A stretch of 64,000 bases of DNA from Capsaspora owczarzaki ATCC 30864 (GCF_000151315.2 NW_011887296.1:1677035-1741034); one strand, 5' to 3'. Counted from the first letter of the stretch, positions 40,101 to 52,461 are shown. Translations and numbers: made by a program. Notes: generated from the sequence alone by a model not told the origin.

Positions 40101-43100
40101 TTTGACACTGCTGTTGACGAGCCTCTACCGCCCGCCGTCGCATCTGCCAGGTCTGCCTCTCGTTGGTGCCGCGCAGTGACAATCCCCAGCTCCCAGTCGT
40201 CGAGAATTTGCTTGGGATTGCCCTCAGTGGGCAGCTGCGGCGTGTGCGCCGCGTCTGCAGCGAGCATGCCGGCCACGGCACGAACAATCTTGTCGTTCGG
40301 AGAGGGAGTGCGGTCGACACAGCGATCAACCAAGACGGCAAGTCCGCGCGCAGCCCGCCAATGCAGTGGCTCATCTTGCTCCTTGCGAACAGCATCCATG
40401 AGCGGGCGAACGATGGGATTGAGCTTGTCTGGCCGAGGGTCCATTGCGATCAAGGCAAACGCGAGCGCGGACAGCACCTTGATGTGCATGCGCTCGTGGT
40501 TGAACTCGAGCGCGGCAACGGCGGACTGAATGCGCGAGCGTTTGCTGATGCACTGATCAACAAGTCGTTGAATTTGCTGCTGTTTGAAGCGCAGCTGCGA
40601 CTCCAGTTGCCGCAGTTGCTGGGCAGCCATCGGGGTGAGCACTTGCGCCGCCAGCTGCGAGATTTGCGCCTGGTGGTGCTGGATGACTGTCGTGTCGAAG
40701 GCATCCAGATGGACAGTCCACGCTTGAAAAAACGTGGTTGCCAGCTCGTTGGCGTGCAACGGAGCGTACATGCGACAATCACCAGCGCTGGAGAGCGACT
40801 CTTTGGGAAGCCCGCGTTCGGCAAACGTGCCGAGCAGCGCTCCACACTCTGTCCGCATGTCCTCGATGAATGCAGTGAGCTCGACGTAGGACGTGGTATT
40901 GCCGGCTTCTTCTAGCATTTGTGTAAGCACTGGGCGCAACGTGGCGGGCGGCGTCGTGACCACTGAGCTTGGCACGTCCAGGGTGTCGAAGGTCGCCCAT
41001 TCCGCCAGAATGGCGCCAGCAGCCACGCGTCGAGCAAACGAGGTGGAACTGAGCAGACCCCGCAAGGTGGACTCGATGCCCGCGAGCGCGGTGGAAGGCC
41101 AGTGCCTGCAAACGGCAGCAATTGCCTCGAACGCGGCCAGTCGACAGCGCTGCACCTCGGCAAAGTCGAAAATCGAGCGGTCTGAAATGTTACCAATCAG
41201 GAGCTGGCCATAGTACGAGGCCACAATGCTGGCACTGGAAGCGGAAGGAGGCTCGGCGGGTGCTGGTGCGCGAGCAGCCGTAGCTTTTCGTGGCCGCTTC
41301 ACCACAGGCCCTGGTGGTGGCGGTGATGCGAGCGGTGGTGGTGGTGGTGGAAGATTCGCTTGAGACTCGAATGATTGCATTTTGACGGATTGTCGCTGCT
41401 GCTGCCGTTGTTGCTGCGCTTGGAGCTGCGCAATCGATGGAAGGAGCAAGTCCTGGTAATTGAGCGCAATCCCTTGGGGAGTGATCGCAAGGGTCATCCA
41501 GCTCAACACCAGAGCCTCAAGCTTTTGAAGCGAGCGGGTGGCGGAGACAACGATGGGCAAGGCAAACCGCACCAGCCGATGCCAGACGCGAAGCGTATCC
41601 TTCAACAAGGTAGCCTCCTTTTCCAGTAGCAGCTGCTGAATGAGGTGCCGCAACGTTCGGCGATGGCGTCGAATAATCCACCACGCAGGCGAGGCTCCCG
41701 CAACGCACATGGCCAGCCTTGACTGGGAAGGCTTGACGTCCAAGTCCATCGGTGTTGCGCCGCTGCCGTTGTCTGGCGGGGCGTCCTGTTCATCATCGGA
41801 CGTGTCTTCTGCCCATTCTTGATTCTTGAACTGTGCCAAATCGTGATGCTGGTCATTGTGAAGTTGGATGGAGACCTCAACGAGGCCTTCGAGCGCGCGC
41901 AACGTGGCACGGCGGACGCTCAACATGGCATGATGCAAGAATGGCCACAGGCGAGGCACCAACACGTGCAGAGGGGGCTGCGGGCGGCCATCGACGACCA
42001 AGGCGCCGGAAGCAACGCGAAGGCACACGCCACTATGGCCCAGCAGCTCGGCAAGCAGGTTGATCACGCTGGAGGTGGACGCGGACAGGTCGTCCAAATC
42101 CAGCAGCGATTCCCACAGCAATGACAGCACTCGGGCAATCGTGGCGCCGGCATCGTTTTCATCCGAATAGTTGATGACACTTTCGCAAATGGGCAAGAGC
42201 GAATTGGCGGCCACGGCACGCACATCGTCGTCCAGATCCTGCAGACCGGCGAGCACGGCAGGAAGAAATCGGGGCAAAAGCTGCTCGGCCATGTCGTGGC
42301 GAACGGCAATCGCATACTTGAGGCTAACGAGCGCACTGTGGCGTGTCTCCCACTGCGGTTGTTGGGCAAGCACCAGCACCGAGTCGACAACGCTGGCTAC
42401 GGTGGCAGGGCTGGCAAACTTGAGAATGGCGCCGAGGGTCTGGGCACACGTTTCGCGCACGGGTGCCACAACCTGGTCGGAAACAAAGTCGCCAAAACGA
42501 TCGAGCGCAAACACGCAAATCAGGCGGATGGCGGCGTCTTCCAGCCACTGATTGCGCAACCGCTCGTTGATTTCAGGCGTTGCACGGGCGCTCATTCCGG
42601 CTTGTCCACCATGCGTTTTGAGCACCTCTCGCAGACCAACACCAGCGCCATGCCGAATTTCCCAAGCTGGAGCAAACAGCTTGTTCAGCAGATCATCGCA
42701 CAGCAGCTCGAATGGCCATTCATCGGCTGAAGCGAGTGTGGCATGCGCGTCTGTAATTGCCTCGAGCACAATCTACAATTTTCAACAAGGAAAAAGGGAA
42801 AAAATACAATGATGGGTGCAGGCAACTGTGAGAGAACTGACGGAATTGCGGAAAGGTGGCGGGGGGCGTGGTGAAAGGGCAAATTGTCCAATGGCAGATT
42901 TTTTTTTCCAATGACACACGACACGTACCTTGTCTCCATTGCCGGCCTGATCCGTCACAACAGCACGAGTGGAGGCAGAAGACCGCTTGCTGCCAGCGCC
43001 TGCTGCATCCAAAGTCGTCGCTGAGATGGCGACAGCCGATTTGGACTGGCGTTTGAGCCGGTTGCGCTGTCTCGCGCTCATTGCCGATCCAACAAGCTCC

Positions 43101-44607
43101 TCGACCTCGGTGGTATTGCTGGAGGAGCCAAGGCTGTCGTCCACTTCGGTGCCATCCTCGAGCTTTCGTTTGGGTCGTTGCACTGGCGCGATCAAGTCTT
43201 CGTCGGTAATGACCGATTCGACGCCAGTCGGCAACGCAGAATTCAACCGTGCACGGCGCTCGTCCACCTCACCATCGCCATCATTGTTGGAGCGACCCAA
43301 TCCCAGTCGCTCTTGCAAGTTGCGTCGTTGCATCATGAGTCTGTACACGTCGAAAAAAATAAGTTCTGGATATCGAAAAAAAAAAAGAAAAAAAAAAAGC
43401 TATGGTGCTTTCGTGGCATCGAAGGGCCGTCATATCTGATGCGTACCGTTCACGAGGATCCATTCCAGACAAATCAACGTCATACTCGGATCCAACAGAC
43501 GCAAGCAAGGCTCGTCCGCGTGTCAAGACGCGCTGCAAGTCGAACGTGACAAACGAGAGCTTCGAGTCGTCGGCTTCGAACGTGTCCATCGGAGTTGGGG
43601 TTTCTGCTGTTGCCTCTTCTAGATCTGTGATGGTCGTTCGAGGATGAAGCGCATGAAAAAAAGCAAGGGTTGGTCGACCTGAAAGCAAGTACAACAAGCG
43701 ATTTTGGCATGCTCCACCCAACGCACCTCCTTGCGACTGCTCAGTAGCGGTTGCGTGCGTTGCTGTTGGTGCTTGTTGCGCGATAGCCTGCGCTGCCTTG
43801 ACAGGATCCCACAGCGGGACGTTTCTCGCAATCGCGTCCAGTGCAAATCCCGCTGCCTCGCGCGTGTCCCACGATCTCGATCTCAGGAACACTTGCACCT
43901 GCGCAAAAGAGTCATACGCCAAAAGCAATGCATGGGTTGTTTTTGTTTTTGGTGCGTGAATGCGTGCGAGTGACTTTTACGCAATCTTTGCAATTGTCTG
44001 AGATTTCGGCTGTTTTGGTTGTTGCTCAGATAGTCTTCTGCGTTGTTCATGAATCATCGTCACCCCAATCGATCCCTTGTTGTCTGTCTGAGCCTGAGAT
44101 TTCGGCTGGTTTGGTGGTTGTTCAGCTCACAAGAACATAGTCTTCTGCGTTGTTCATGAATCATCGTCACCCCATCGATCCCCTGTTGTCCGTCTGAGCC
44201 TTCACGCAACCACTTGCTTTTTTTTGTTTTTTCCGATCTGAGAATCAGGTTTTTTCTTGGTCTCAGATTTCCACGTTCCTTTGCTTTCACTGCCTGATCA
44301 CCAATCGATCGCCGTCCCAGACACAGATTCCCCGACTGTGCTGGTCATCTTCGTGCTGAGTGAGGTCGAGAGTGAGAGTGAGTAGACTGACCTTGGCGAG
44401 GAGCGACCAGAGCTCGTGCGGGTGGTAGCGGAGGACCTCGCCGACCTGCCCGGCTGCAGCGCGCCGTGTGGCCTGCGTTGACCCAGTGTCGAGCAGCAAG
44501 AGCAGCCGCTCGAGCCTGAGAGCGAGATGGAAGGAGAAGGAGAGCGAGATCGAAAGAAGAAGTGAAGCAATCGGGGTAGCAAAAGGTACACGCTCGGTGA
44601 GTATCAT
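37130..44607 (-). CDS. BTAF1: TATA-binding-protein-associated factor BTAF1/Mot1, SNF2-family ATPase
   Basis: Removes TBP from DNA using ATP. Five or more exons: the conserved N-terminus [20 protein letters not shown] (about 44396-44550), an exon with [20 protein letters not shown] (about 43735-43906), one with [20 protein letters not shown], one with the acidic/basic linker [15 protein letters not shown], then a 5.6-kb exon (37130 to about 42772). Order: HEAT repeats (many ARxxAAxxL-type helices), the central BTAF1 domain, then a SNF2 ATPase: [30 protein letters not shown] (Walker A), [20 protein letters not shown] (DEGH box), [16 protein letters not shown], and helicase C-terminal motifs [23 protein letters not shown]-like ([14 protein letters not shown]) and [20 protein letters not shown]. 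The C-terminus keeps [20 protein letters not shown]. The start codon is uncertain: the in-frame Met at 44607 would add about 35 unusual residues, and a separate 5' exon is possible. Confidence 0.93.
43998..44200. repeat. about 100-bp tandem duplication in BTAF1 intron 1
   Basis: Two diverged copies starting at 43998 and 44094, each beginning CTGAGATTTCGGCTG and containing CTTCTGCGTTGTTCATGAAT and CGTCACCCC. Confidence 0.85.
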
Positions 44608-45029
44608 CAGTATGAATCGAGGATTTCTAATCGGCTACTGGCGTTACTAACCGAGTCGCCATTCAATACAAAGACTGACCCATCATCCACCCACCCTCTG
44701 ATCTCATGTCAATGCATCACTTGAATTACTGTGGATCGACATGCATCTGACAGATTGCCAAACTCCAATGCAACGAAACGACAATCTCAAAACGAAAATT
44801 GGCTGGACTGTGCATTAGAGCGAACCGGAAGGTGTTCCCCCGTCTTGTCTCTTGGGTTCAATCACCATTGCAGAACACATACAGTACTTTGTCTCCACTC
44901 GTATTATTATTATTACCATCCATTCAACCACACTTCACTGCCTCATCTCAGTCGCTCCAGTCTCGTCCGCTCCCCGTTCGCTTTTGTTGCACTTTGCTCA
45001 TTCCCTCAATTCAATTCAGTGAATCACTC

Positions 45030-45122
<93 letters not shown>

Positions 45123-45139
45123 GCACACATTCATCCACA
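44608..45139. promoter_or_regulatory. bidirectional promoter region BTAF1/SMYD with (CA)n tract
   Basis: 532 bp between divergent starts. The last 108 bp hold an (AC)n microsatellite of about 88 bp (45032-45120) ending 20 bp before the SMYD start codon, so most of it would be in the 5' leader. Confidence 0.5.
45032..45120. repeat. (CA)n microsatellite
   Basis: About 44 uninterrupted CA units immediately upstream of the SMYD start codon. Confidence 0.95.
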
Positions 45140-47101
45140 ATGTCGCTGATCTCGCCGTTTCATCCGCCGCAGCGCATCACGCCGCGCGCCGCCAAGCTGC
45201 TGGATCGGCACAGCCTCGCTCTGGCGTACACTCCGGCACTCGGCCGCCACATCACTGCCAAGCGCGACTTTCGTGCAGGCGAACTCGTCCTCGCGTCAAA
45301 GCCATACGCAGCCGTCGCCGACACGGACGGGCCCGCCGCAGGCAAGGCACCGTGCTCATGCTCAATATGCCGCTTGCATGCTCATGGTGGTCCATAGCAA
45401 TGAGTGGCATGGTATGGATGGAGCAACTGACCCCAATGCATGGATTTTGCCATACGTTTTAGGCCGATGCAGCGAGTGCTTTCAAGCTCAAGACGAAGAC
45501 GCCGACGTCGCCGCCGCCGCAGAGATGAAGCGATGCGCGCAATGCAGACGTGCTCAGTACTGCTCGGTCGAGTGCCAGCGGGCGGCCTGGCACGGCGGAC
45601 ACAAGGCCGAGTGCGCCGCTTGGGTGCGCGGGTTGCAGCCGTACACAAAGGACGGCGTGCTGGATGACGATCCTGTCGCCATCAACGAGGTCAATTTAGC
45701 TGCTCGCATCATTGATGCACGCATGAGCCAAGTGGCAGGGTCGAGTCGCACTCTGCCGCCGCCGCCGCCGCCGTCGCAGGACGATCTCGAAAGCCCGACG
45801 TTCGAAGATGTCGCGCTCATGCTGTCCAACGCCCTGCCGCTGGCAAGGGCAAACGCAAAACGCTACGCAAGCAACGCAGAGCTCGCTGCACTGCTTGCCA
45901 CCCGGTATTCGGGCGGATTTGGTCCCGACTTTGACAAGCTAACACCAGAGCTGCTTGGCGAGGAAGGTCGGCTCTTTTCGACGCGCCCAGAGCAGTTCAT
46001 GCTGCACCTGCTGTGCGTCATGCAGTGCAACAACTTTGCCATCCACAACGACATTCTCTTTGCGCGGGGCTCTGGCATCTATCCGGTGGCTGCTCTGGTC
46101 AACCACGCCTGTGTCGCAAACTGCGTGCTCACGTACGACCTGAAGAGCAAGCGGCAGTTTATTCGTGCCATTCGGGATATCCGTGCTGGAGAGGAGATTA
46201 CACACGCGTTTACAGATGCAGCATCGCCAACCGTGGTGCGCAAGGCGCATCTCAAGTCACTCTATGCCTTTGACTGCAACTGCTCGCGTTGCAATGACTC
46301 TGACGCCGCAAAAGAGTTGGACGCCGAGCTCGTCGCAACGCGGCCAATCGACACCATCCCGGCGTATTTCAAAAGATTTCGGCTCGAGCGACTCGCTGGA
46401 CTTCCCAGCTTGTTGGAGCGTGCCACAAGGGACGTGCCGAAGGTTTCCAGCCCAGCCGATGTGGAAGCGCTCCTGCAGGCGAGCAGGTCGTGGCTGCAAG
46501 AAGGCATGGACCCTCGCCTTCCCACAGCGCGAGCCATCGTTTTGCTCGTGACAGCATGGGCCGTTCGCCAGGCTTTGCTTGGAGACTACAACCTGGAGCT
46601 ATTTGAATCCAATGTCAAGATTTTCGGCATGGCGCTGCTTTGGCGCGAGGAGGCGCTCAGCGAGCGACAGCGTGACCTCGCCCTGGTGTCCGGCCTGCGG
46701 AACGTCCTGGTTGATTCTGCTCGGCATGTCATTCGGGTGTACCAGCGCATCTATCCAGCCAACCATCCTCTTCTGGGTCTTCAATGGTGAGTGTCGTCTG
46801 CCCACACAAACACACACAAACATGCACACACACGCAAACATGCACACACACAAAAAAACGAAAAGCAGCGCTTATCTTGGATTGTTTTGGTCATTTTGTG
46901 ACACCTGCGTAACCCGCTTGCTTCTTTTGCTCACGAGGACTCGTCGATATTGGCAGGTTTTCTCTCGGCGACATCTACAGTTCGGACAACGACGGCGCTC
47001 GCGCCAAAGATGCTCACGCTCGCGCCCTGGCCATCTTGACGATCACGCATGGGCCGACCAATCCACTCGTGAATAGTTTGCGAAGGCTTGTCCACGAGTA
47101 G
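45140..47101 (+). CDS. SET and MYND domain protein (SMYD family)
   Basis: Three exons (45140 to about 45342; about 45463-46788; 46957-47101). Likely a lysine methyltransferase of the SMYD family. Exon 1: split-SET N-terminal part, LGRHITAKRDFRAGELVLAS. Exon 2: MYND zinc finger RCSECFQAQ ... MKRCAQCRRAQYCSVECQRA ending AWHGGHKAEC; then the SET core with IYPVAALVNHACVANCVLTY (NHxC motif), GEEITHAFTD, and the post-SET cysteines FDCNCSRCND. The C-terminus is helical (TPR-like) with QRIYPANHPLLGLQWFSLGD. The first intron has a GC donor (GCAG|GCAAGG) with acceptor TTTTAG, joining PAAG to RCSECFQ in frame. The methylation target cannot be inferred. Confidence 0.88.
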
Positions 47102-47198
47102 TACAATGACGCGATGCGAGCATCGGTAGAGAGGCGGTCTAGTCGTTCCGCTCGAATTGACCGGTTCTCCTCTTGCACTTGTATCCTTTCCTCATCGA

Positions 47199-47285
47199 TT
47201 GATACATTGATTGCTTCATTGATTCACTCATTGATTCATTCATTGATTCACTCATTGATTCATTCATTGATTCATTGATAAGTTC
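47199..47285. repeat. short-period ATTGATTCATTC-type repeat
   Basis: Degenerate 8-12 bp units (ATTGATTCA, TTCATTCATTG) between the SMYD and Rap1 genes. Confidence 0.8.
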
Positions 47286-47339
47286 CCCAGTCATTCATTC
47301 ATTCTTTCACATCTCCAATCTCAACATACAAGTTCAATA

Positions 47340-49226
47340 ATGCCGCTGTTTGTGACTGAAACTGGCGCGCCAATGCCGTTCCTCGTCATTCCGCAGTTTC
47401 TGCACGCGACTCCCAACGCGTCATTCCGCAGTTTCTGCACGCGACTCCCAACGCGAGCATCACGCAGCGACTGGGCGAAGGGGTCGGTGTCGCTGGAAGC
47501 CCATTGTCCTTCACACTGATCGTGGCAGTGGACGGTGCGCTGGGGATGTGAGACTCGGAGGGGCGGAGGGCGGAGGGCGGAGGGCGGAGGGCGGGGGATG
47601 GGAAGAGGGCAGCAGATGGGAAAAGCGAGAGATGCGAAAATGGCGCCAAAATTCAAATCTCAGACAATTCGCAGACAACTCTCAGACAATTCAGATATCT
47701 CAATCTGGAAACTCAGTCTTAAAACCCTATTCTTGATCTCGATCTGAGTTCGAATCCTCCGGTTTCCGCTTCAACCCTTCGTTTGCTCGTTCAGCCTTTG
47801 ACTTTGATTCGTCGCGTTTGCCGCGTGTCGTACTTACTTGCATTGATGCATGGGTGATTTTCTTTTGTGCGTTGCTTTCGACAGAGTGGCGGCGGAAAAG
47901 TCGTTCGCCAGCCAAACGCAGCGATTACCAACCCGGCGATAATTGTGCTTGTCGATCCGAAGCTCGCTCAGACGGCGTTTCAGCAATTGGAGCAACTCAA
48001 GATCTGCGTTCGGTTTGAATGGGTATTTGACTCGGTCGAGCAATCCGAGCTCTTGGACGTTGCCCAGTACGAGATCCGGCGTCGAACCAGGTTGGTGACC
48101 TTGCAATGATGCCCAGCCACGGTTTTGAGCAAGCTCACAAGCTAACCAATGTACAATGTGGATGAAACAAACACAACCCCAACAAACAACCAAACAAACA
48201 AAACAAACCAAAAACCCTGCAGTCAGGCGACACGAGTCAACTTCACAGACAAGGACGATGAAATCAGTTTGTACTTTCATGCCGTCCATGGCGACATTCC
48301 TGCTCAAATTCAGGTAAAAAAGCCACTTGGAACAACAAAACAACAAAACGACGACGACAACAACAACAACAACACGGAAAGAAAGTGTCGTGTTGCTTTG
48401 TTGCATTGTATTGTCTGTCTTCCGATTTGGCTCCAATTTTGCTTGTTGACTGCAACATACAGGGATTCGGCGACCATTCGCGAAGGGCCATCAAGCATCG
48501 ATTCAACTCTGTGTTGCAACCGCGCTTCAAATTGACTCGCGGAGCAGGAGCAGCCCAGTTGGGCCAGTTTCTGAGTGCGCGCGACATTGGCCAGGCACGG
48601 CAGATTGCCGAGAAGATGTTGGCGGAAGCTCAAGTCGAAGAAGACGACGGTGGTTCTGACAACGAGCCCGCCACGAACATTCGCGGCAACAACCGGCACA
48701 CCTCGCATGCGCTAGACGCGGACGGGGCGGATGACGATGCCGACCTGCTCCCCAGCATTCACAATTCAAAGGCTGCATCCCACCATCCGGCAAAGCGACT
48801 GTTTGCGGATGCCTTTGCAGGGTCGCAAGAGCCAGCAGATGCTGACGCCCATCTTCGGGGCTTGCGACAGCGGATTGAGGATTTGTCCAAGCGTTGTCAA
48901 AGCGCCGTCTACATAACCGTGCGTGCTCTGTACGCTTGCAACGGTGATTTCGAGTTGACGGAACGCTATATGCTCGGCTACCGTACGTCTAGAATTTGTC
49001 TTTGGTGGGTTGTTGCATGTGGAAACTGATGTGGGCTTTGAACGGTTTATTGTTTCATCGGTTGATGTTTGGGACCGCAGCCGTGCCTCAAACGCATGTG
49101 TGGACGAGCACAGAAGACGAGGCATTGCTTGGTCAAGACGATGCAGCGAGGGTTGCAGCTGTTCGCAGCGCACACGGCGACGAGGCAGTCATGGCTCGGC
49201 TCCAATTCCTTGACGAGTCGTCCTGA
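47340..49226 (+). CDS. TERF2IP: telomere protein Rap1 (TERF2IP family)
   Basis: Exon 1 (from 47340) MPLFVTETGAPMPFLVIPQF resembles the start of animal RAP1 (LFVRDDG..M.F.V). Next clear exon (about 47883-48090): BRCT domain, SGGGKVVRQPNAAITNPAII, VLVDPK, VRFEWVFDSVEQSELLDVAQ. Then a Myb-like part split over two exons: RVNFTDKDDEISLYFHAVHG and FGDHSRRAIKHRFNSVLQPR. An acidic linker follows, then the RCT domain: VRALYACNGDFELTERYMLG, PVPQTHVWTSTEDEALLGQD, VAAVRSAHGDEAVMARLQFL. The last two match the C-terminal half of human TERF2IP closely (GY..P.VW..EDD..L). Rap1 binds TRF2 or telomeric DNA, protects telomeres and regulates transcription. A 35-bp tandem duplication in exon 1 shifts the frame, so the first exon as assembled may be wrong or the gene mutated. 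Confidence 0.82.
47385..47454. repeat. 35-bp tandem duplication in Rap1 exon 1
   Basis: Two perfect copies (47385-47419, 47420-47454) starting GTCATTCCGCAG. 35 is not divisible by 3; the second copy restores the frame that reads HATPNASITQRLGEG. Confidence 0.9.
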
Positions 49227-49800
49227 TGAAAAAAGGAAGGGAGAGAGAGAGAGATAGATAGAGAATGAGAGCGACATGCTATTGCTTGCTACGAGTCCAG
49301 AATTGCGTTGAGGTTGTTAGATGCTTCGATGTTGCCAATGCATTGCATCATTGTCCTAGTTCCAAGCCACCCGCCTCGTGTCGTTGTCCTGCATTCATCG
49401 GTCGTGTAGTACTTCTTCTTATTCTTAGTGATCAATGCTTTCTCTCTCCATCTCTCTCCATTATTCTTAGTGATCAATGCCTTCTCTCTCCATCTCTCTC
49501 CATTATTCTTAGTGATCAATGCCTTCTCTCTCCATCTCTCTCCATTATTCTTAGTGATCAATGCCTTCTCTCTCCATCTCTCTCCATTATTCTTAGTGAT
49601 CAATGCTTTCTCTCTCCATCTCTCCCCATTATTCTTAGTGATCAATGCTTTCTCTCTCCATCTCTCTCCATATCTATCTGCGTGCGCTCTCACTCTTTTC
49701 CTCACTGTTGTACTGTTATTTTTATTATTTCCGTATTCGACGCGCTTTTTTTTTTTTTTCTTTTTTTTTTTTTTCAAGTCGCTCTCGCTTTTGCTCATAA
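49227..49800. other. intergenic with minisatellite, Rap1 to casein kinase
   Basis: Contains the 42-bp minisatellite (49419-49670) and T-rich sequence (about 49746-49773) just upstream of the casein kinase start codon. No coding signal: the array gives open frames only because of its periodicity. Confidence 0.6.
49419..49670. repeat. 42-bp minisatellite, 6 copies
   Basis: Six head-to-tail copies of exactly 42 bp; each starts TTATTCTTAGTGATCAATGC followed by a TCTCTCCA-rich half. Copies differ at one or two positions (GCC/GCT, TCTCTCC/TCTCCCC). Confidence 0.95.
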
Positions 49801-49854
49801 ATGGAGCAAATTCACAGCAATGACGACGACACGCAACAGCACCACTACCACTCC

Positions 49855-49901
<47 letters not shown>

Positions 49902-51638
49902 TCAACAGCAAGCCGAGCCCACGCTAGCCGCGACACCAGCAGCGCCACGAGGACCAGGCCAGAGCGCCGACGCGCACCCTTCCTCCTCACCAGCAGCACC
50001 AGCACCAGCACCAGCAGCACCAGCCCAAGCAGCACCAGCGTCACCGCGCTCGTCCGGGTCGTCGTCGTCGTCGTCGTCGTCGTCGTTCTTCCGCATTGCA
50101 AACACATTCAGGGTCGGAAAGCGACTCGGCAGCGGCTCGTTCGGCGACATCTTCCAAGGTGAGTCACAGCAACTCACTCACTCACTTTGACTGCATTGAA
50201 GAATGACATTGGACTGGATGAGGAGGAGGGAGGGTGGTGTGATAGAGGGGGAGCGGGGAACGATTCACTCAGCTCACACACTCAATTCACTCACTCAATT
50301 CACTCCACTCACTCCACTCACTTCACTCACTTCACTTCACTTCACTTCACTCTCACACTTGCTTTTGAATTTCGACAGGAACAAATATTGCCACGGGCGA
50401 AGCAGTTGCAATCAAATGCGAACCAGTAAAGTCAAGACACCCGCAGTTGATATACGAGGCGCGCTTGCTACGCCACTTGCAAGGCGGCGGTAAGATATTC
50501 AACCCGAGCTCCAGCCAAACGAAACAAACAAACAAACAAACAAACAAACAAACAAACAAAAAAAAAAACCCGCACCTTGTCACTCATTGCCATTGCGCTG
50601 TTTTCACGCTCGTCACTTGAACACTACAACCGTCCATTTAGAGGGCATTCCGGTCATTTACTACTCGGGCACAGAGGCCGAGCACAACGTCATGGTCATG
50701 CAGCTGCTCGGATTGAGCCTGGAGGACGTTTTTGCAGCGCGCGGACAAAGCTTGTCCCTCCAGGCCATTCTCACCCTCGCCATCCAGATGCTGCGACGAG
50801 TGGAATTCATTCACTCGAAGGGTTTCCTGCATCGGGACATCAAACCCGACAACTTTTTGCTTGGCAACAACGACAAGAGCACCACTGTTTATATGATTGA
50901 TTTCGGGCTCGCCAAGCGTTTCCGCGACTCCAAGCACATCCACATTCCCCACCGAGAAAACAAGAGCCTCACCGGCACAGCCCGCTACGCCAGTGTCAAC
51001 ACCCACATCGGAATCGGTCAGTTCTGCTGTGGCTTGTGTGTTTTGTGTTTTTTAATTTTTTTATTTTATTTTTTTTTTTTGCTTTTTCTTTCTGCCTTTG
51101 ATCCTTTGTTTGTTTGGTTTCCAATGTTCGTTCGAGTCTGATTGTGTTGTTTGGACGTTCTTTATTTCTTGAATTGGACTGGCCGCAGAACAAAGTCGCC
51201 GAGACGATCTCGAGTCGCTGGGCTATGTGTTTCTCTACCTTTTGCGAGGCAACTTGCCTTGGCAGGGGCTGAAAGCTGCCAACAAGAAGGAAAAGTACGA
51301 TCGCATTTCTGAAAAGAAGCTGTCCACTCCGTTGGCAGAGCTCTGCGCAGGTCATCCTGGTAAGATTTGGCCGCACGAACGCGCGTCATGAAAAGGTGCG
51401 TTTCTGGCGCTGACGTTTGCGTTTGGGTTTCGCCATCTCGGTTTTCTTTCTTGTCATTAGCTGCCTTCTTTGAGTACATGACCTACTGCCGGCATCTGCG
51501 GTTTGACGACACGCCCAACTACGAGTTGCTGTGCGAGCTGTTCTCATCAGTGCTTTCGACTCTCCCGATTCGATCACTTTATGAAGAGTTGTACTATGTG
51601 AGCCCTGTATGTCGTTCGGCTGCGATTGGCGTGGATGT

Positions 51639-51678
<40 letters not shown>

Positions 51679-52227
51679 TTTCTCATTCGTTTGTCATTTT
51701 GTTGTTCCTTGTAGCCGGTGGACCCGACGCTCAGCCAACCAACCCCAGGCCCGTCTCCCGTTTCCGTCCCAATGTCTGTGAATGCGGAAAATCGGATTGA
51801 GATCGGCACTCCCGACTTCCTGTCGGTGGATCAATCACGCGAGCCACTCTCCACACCACAAGCGCGAGGTCCGATTGCTGCGGCTTCCATGTTGCCCGCA
51901 GCATTGCGCACTGCGCCACTCTTCCCGTCTCCTACAGCTCGTGCAAACGGTGTGGCGGTCACGCCGTCTTCGCCGAGCGTCGGGTCGGTGGCGTCAGGGT
52001 CTTCGTTCCGGAAAACCACTGTCAAACCCGCAACCGCGCCGCCTCCGGTCGCTGCAGCATCGCACAGCGCTGCAGCACCGTCAGGCACTGCCACTGCGAA
52101 CGCAGGGCCCCGGTACGTTGCACCTGGCCTGGCCGGCCCCACAACATCGTCAACGCCGTCCACCTCTTCGGGCACCCCAAGTCGCGTGGCTCGTCGCAAC
52201 ATGTTGAAAGGCAACACAAAGGCGTAG
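49801..52227 (+). CDS. casein kinase I family Ser/Thr kinase
   Basis: Six to seven exons. The N-terminal extension of about 100 residues is low-complexity (16-Q tract, Ala/Pro, 12 Ser). The kinase follows: [37 protein letters not shown] (ATP lysine), [30 protein letters not shown] (HRD), [13 protein letters not shown] (DFG) and the CK1 hallmark [15 protein letters not shown] with [20 protein letters not shown], then [10 protein letters not shown]. The C-terminus is a Ser/Pro/Ala-rich tail of about 170 residues, as in CK1 delta/epsilon/gamma types; no palmitoylation signature was noted. CK1 kinases act in Wnt, circadian, DNA repair and trafficking pathways; which applies here is unknown. Confidence 0.93.
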
Positions 52228-52461
52228 ATTTTTTTGTTTCAGGAGAATTTTGTTGGATCTCAACATGTTGTATCAATATTTTTTTTTTTTTTTTTGTTCG
52301 AGCTTGTATCAATAATCATTACGACGGTTTGATTGTTTCTGGATTGTGCGTTCATGCTGCATTGAATTGAGTCGACGTGCCTGTCTTGTGCAAAACAATA
52401 CGCTAACGAATCTTTTTGTTACATTGGGTGATTGAACAAGTTGTTTTGGTTTTTGGATGAA
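52228..52461. other. short intergenic between convergent genes
   Basis: T runs and no coding signal; shared 3' flank of casein kinase I and the CENP-M-like gene. Confidence 0.5.

Noticed and set aside
44731-45462. Open frame with poly-Thr-His upstream of SMYD
   Set aside because: Created by the (CA)n tract; the SMYD start at 45140 has the family N-terminus.
47735-47770. AGTTCGAATCCTCC resembling a tRNA T arm
   Set aside because: Upstream sequence lacks D arm and anticodon stem; taken as chance.
49428-49823. Long open frames with 14-residue repeats (INAFSLHLSPLFLV type)
   Set aside because: Product of the 42-bp minisatellite, whose length is a multiple of three; open in several frames, so not evidence of a gene.
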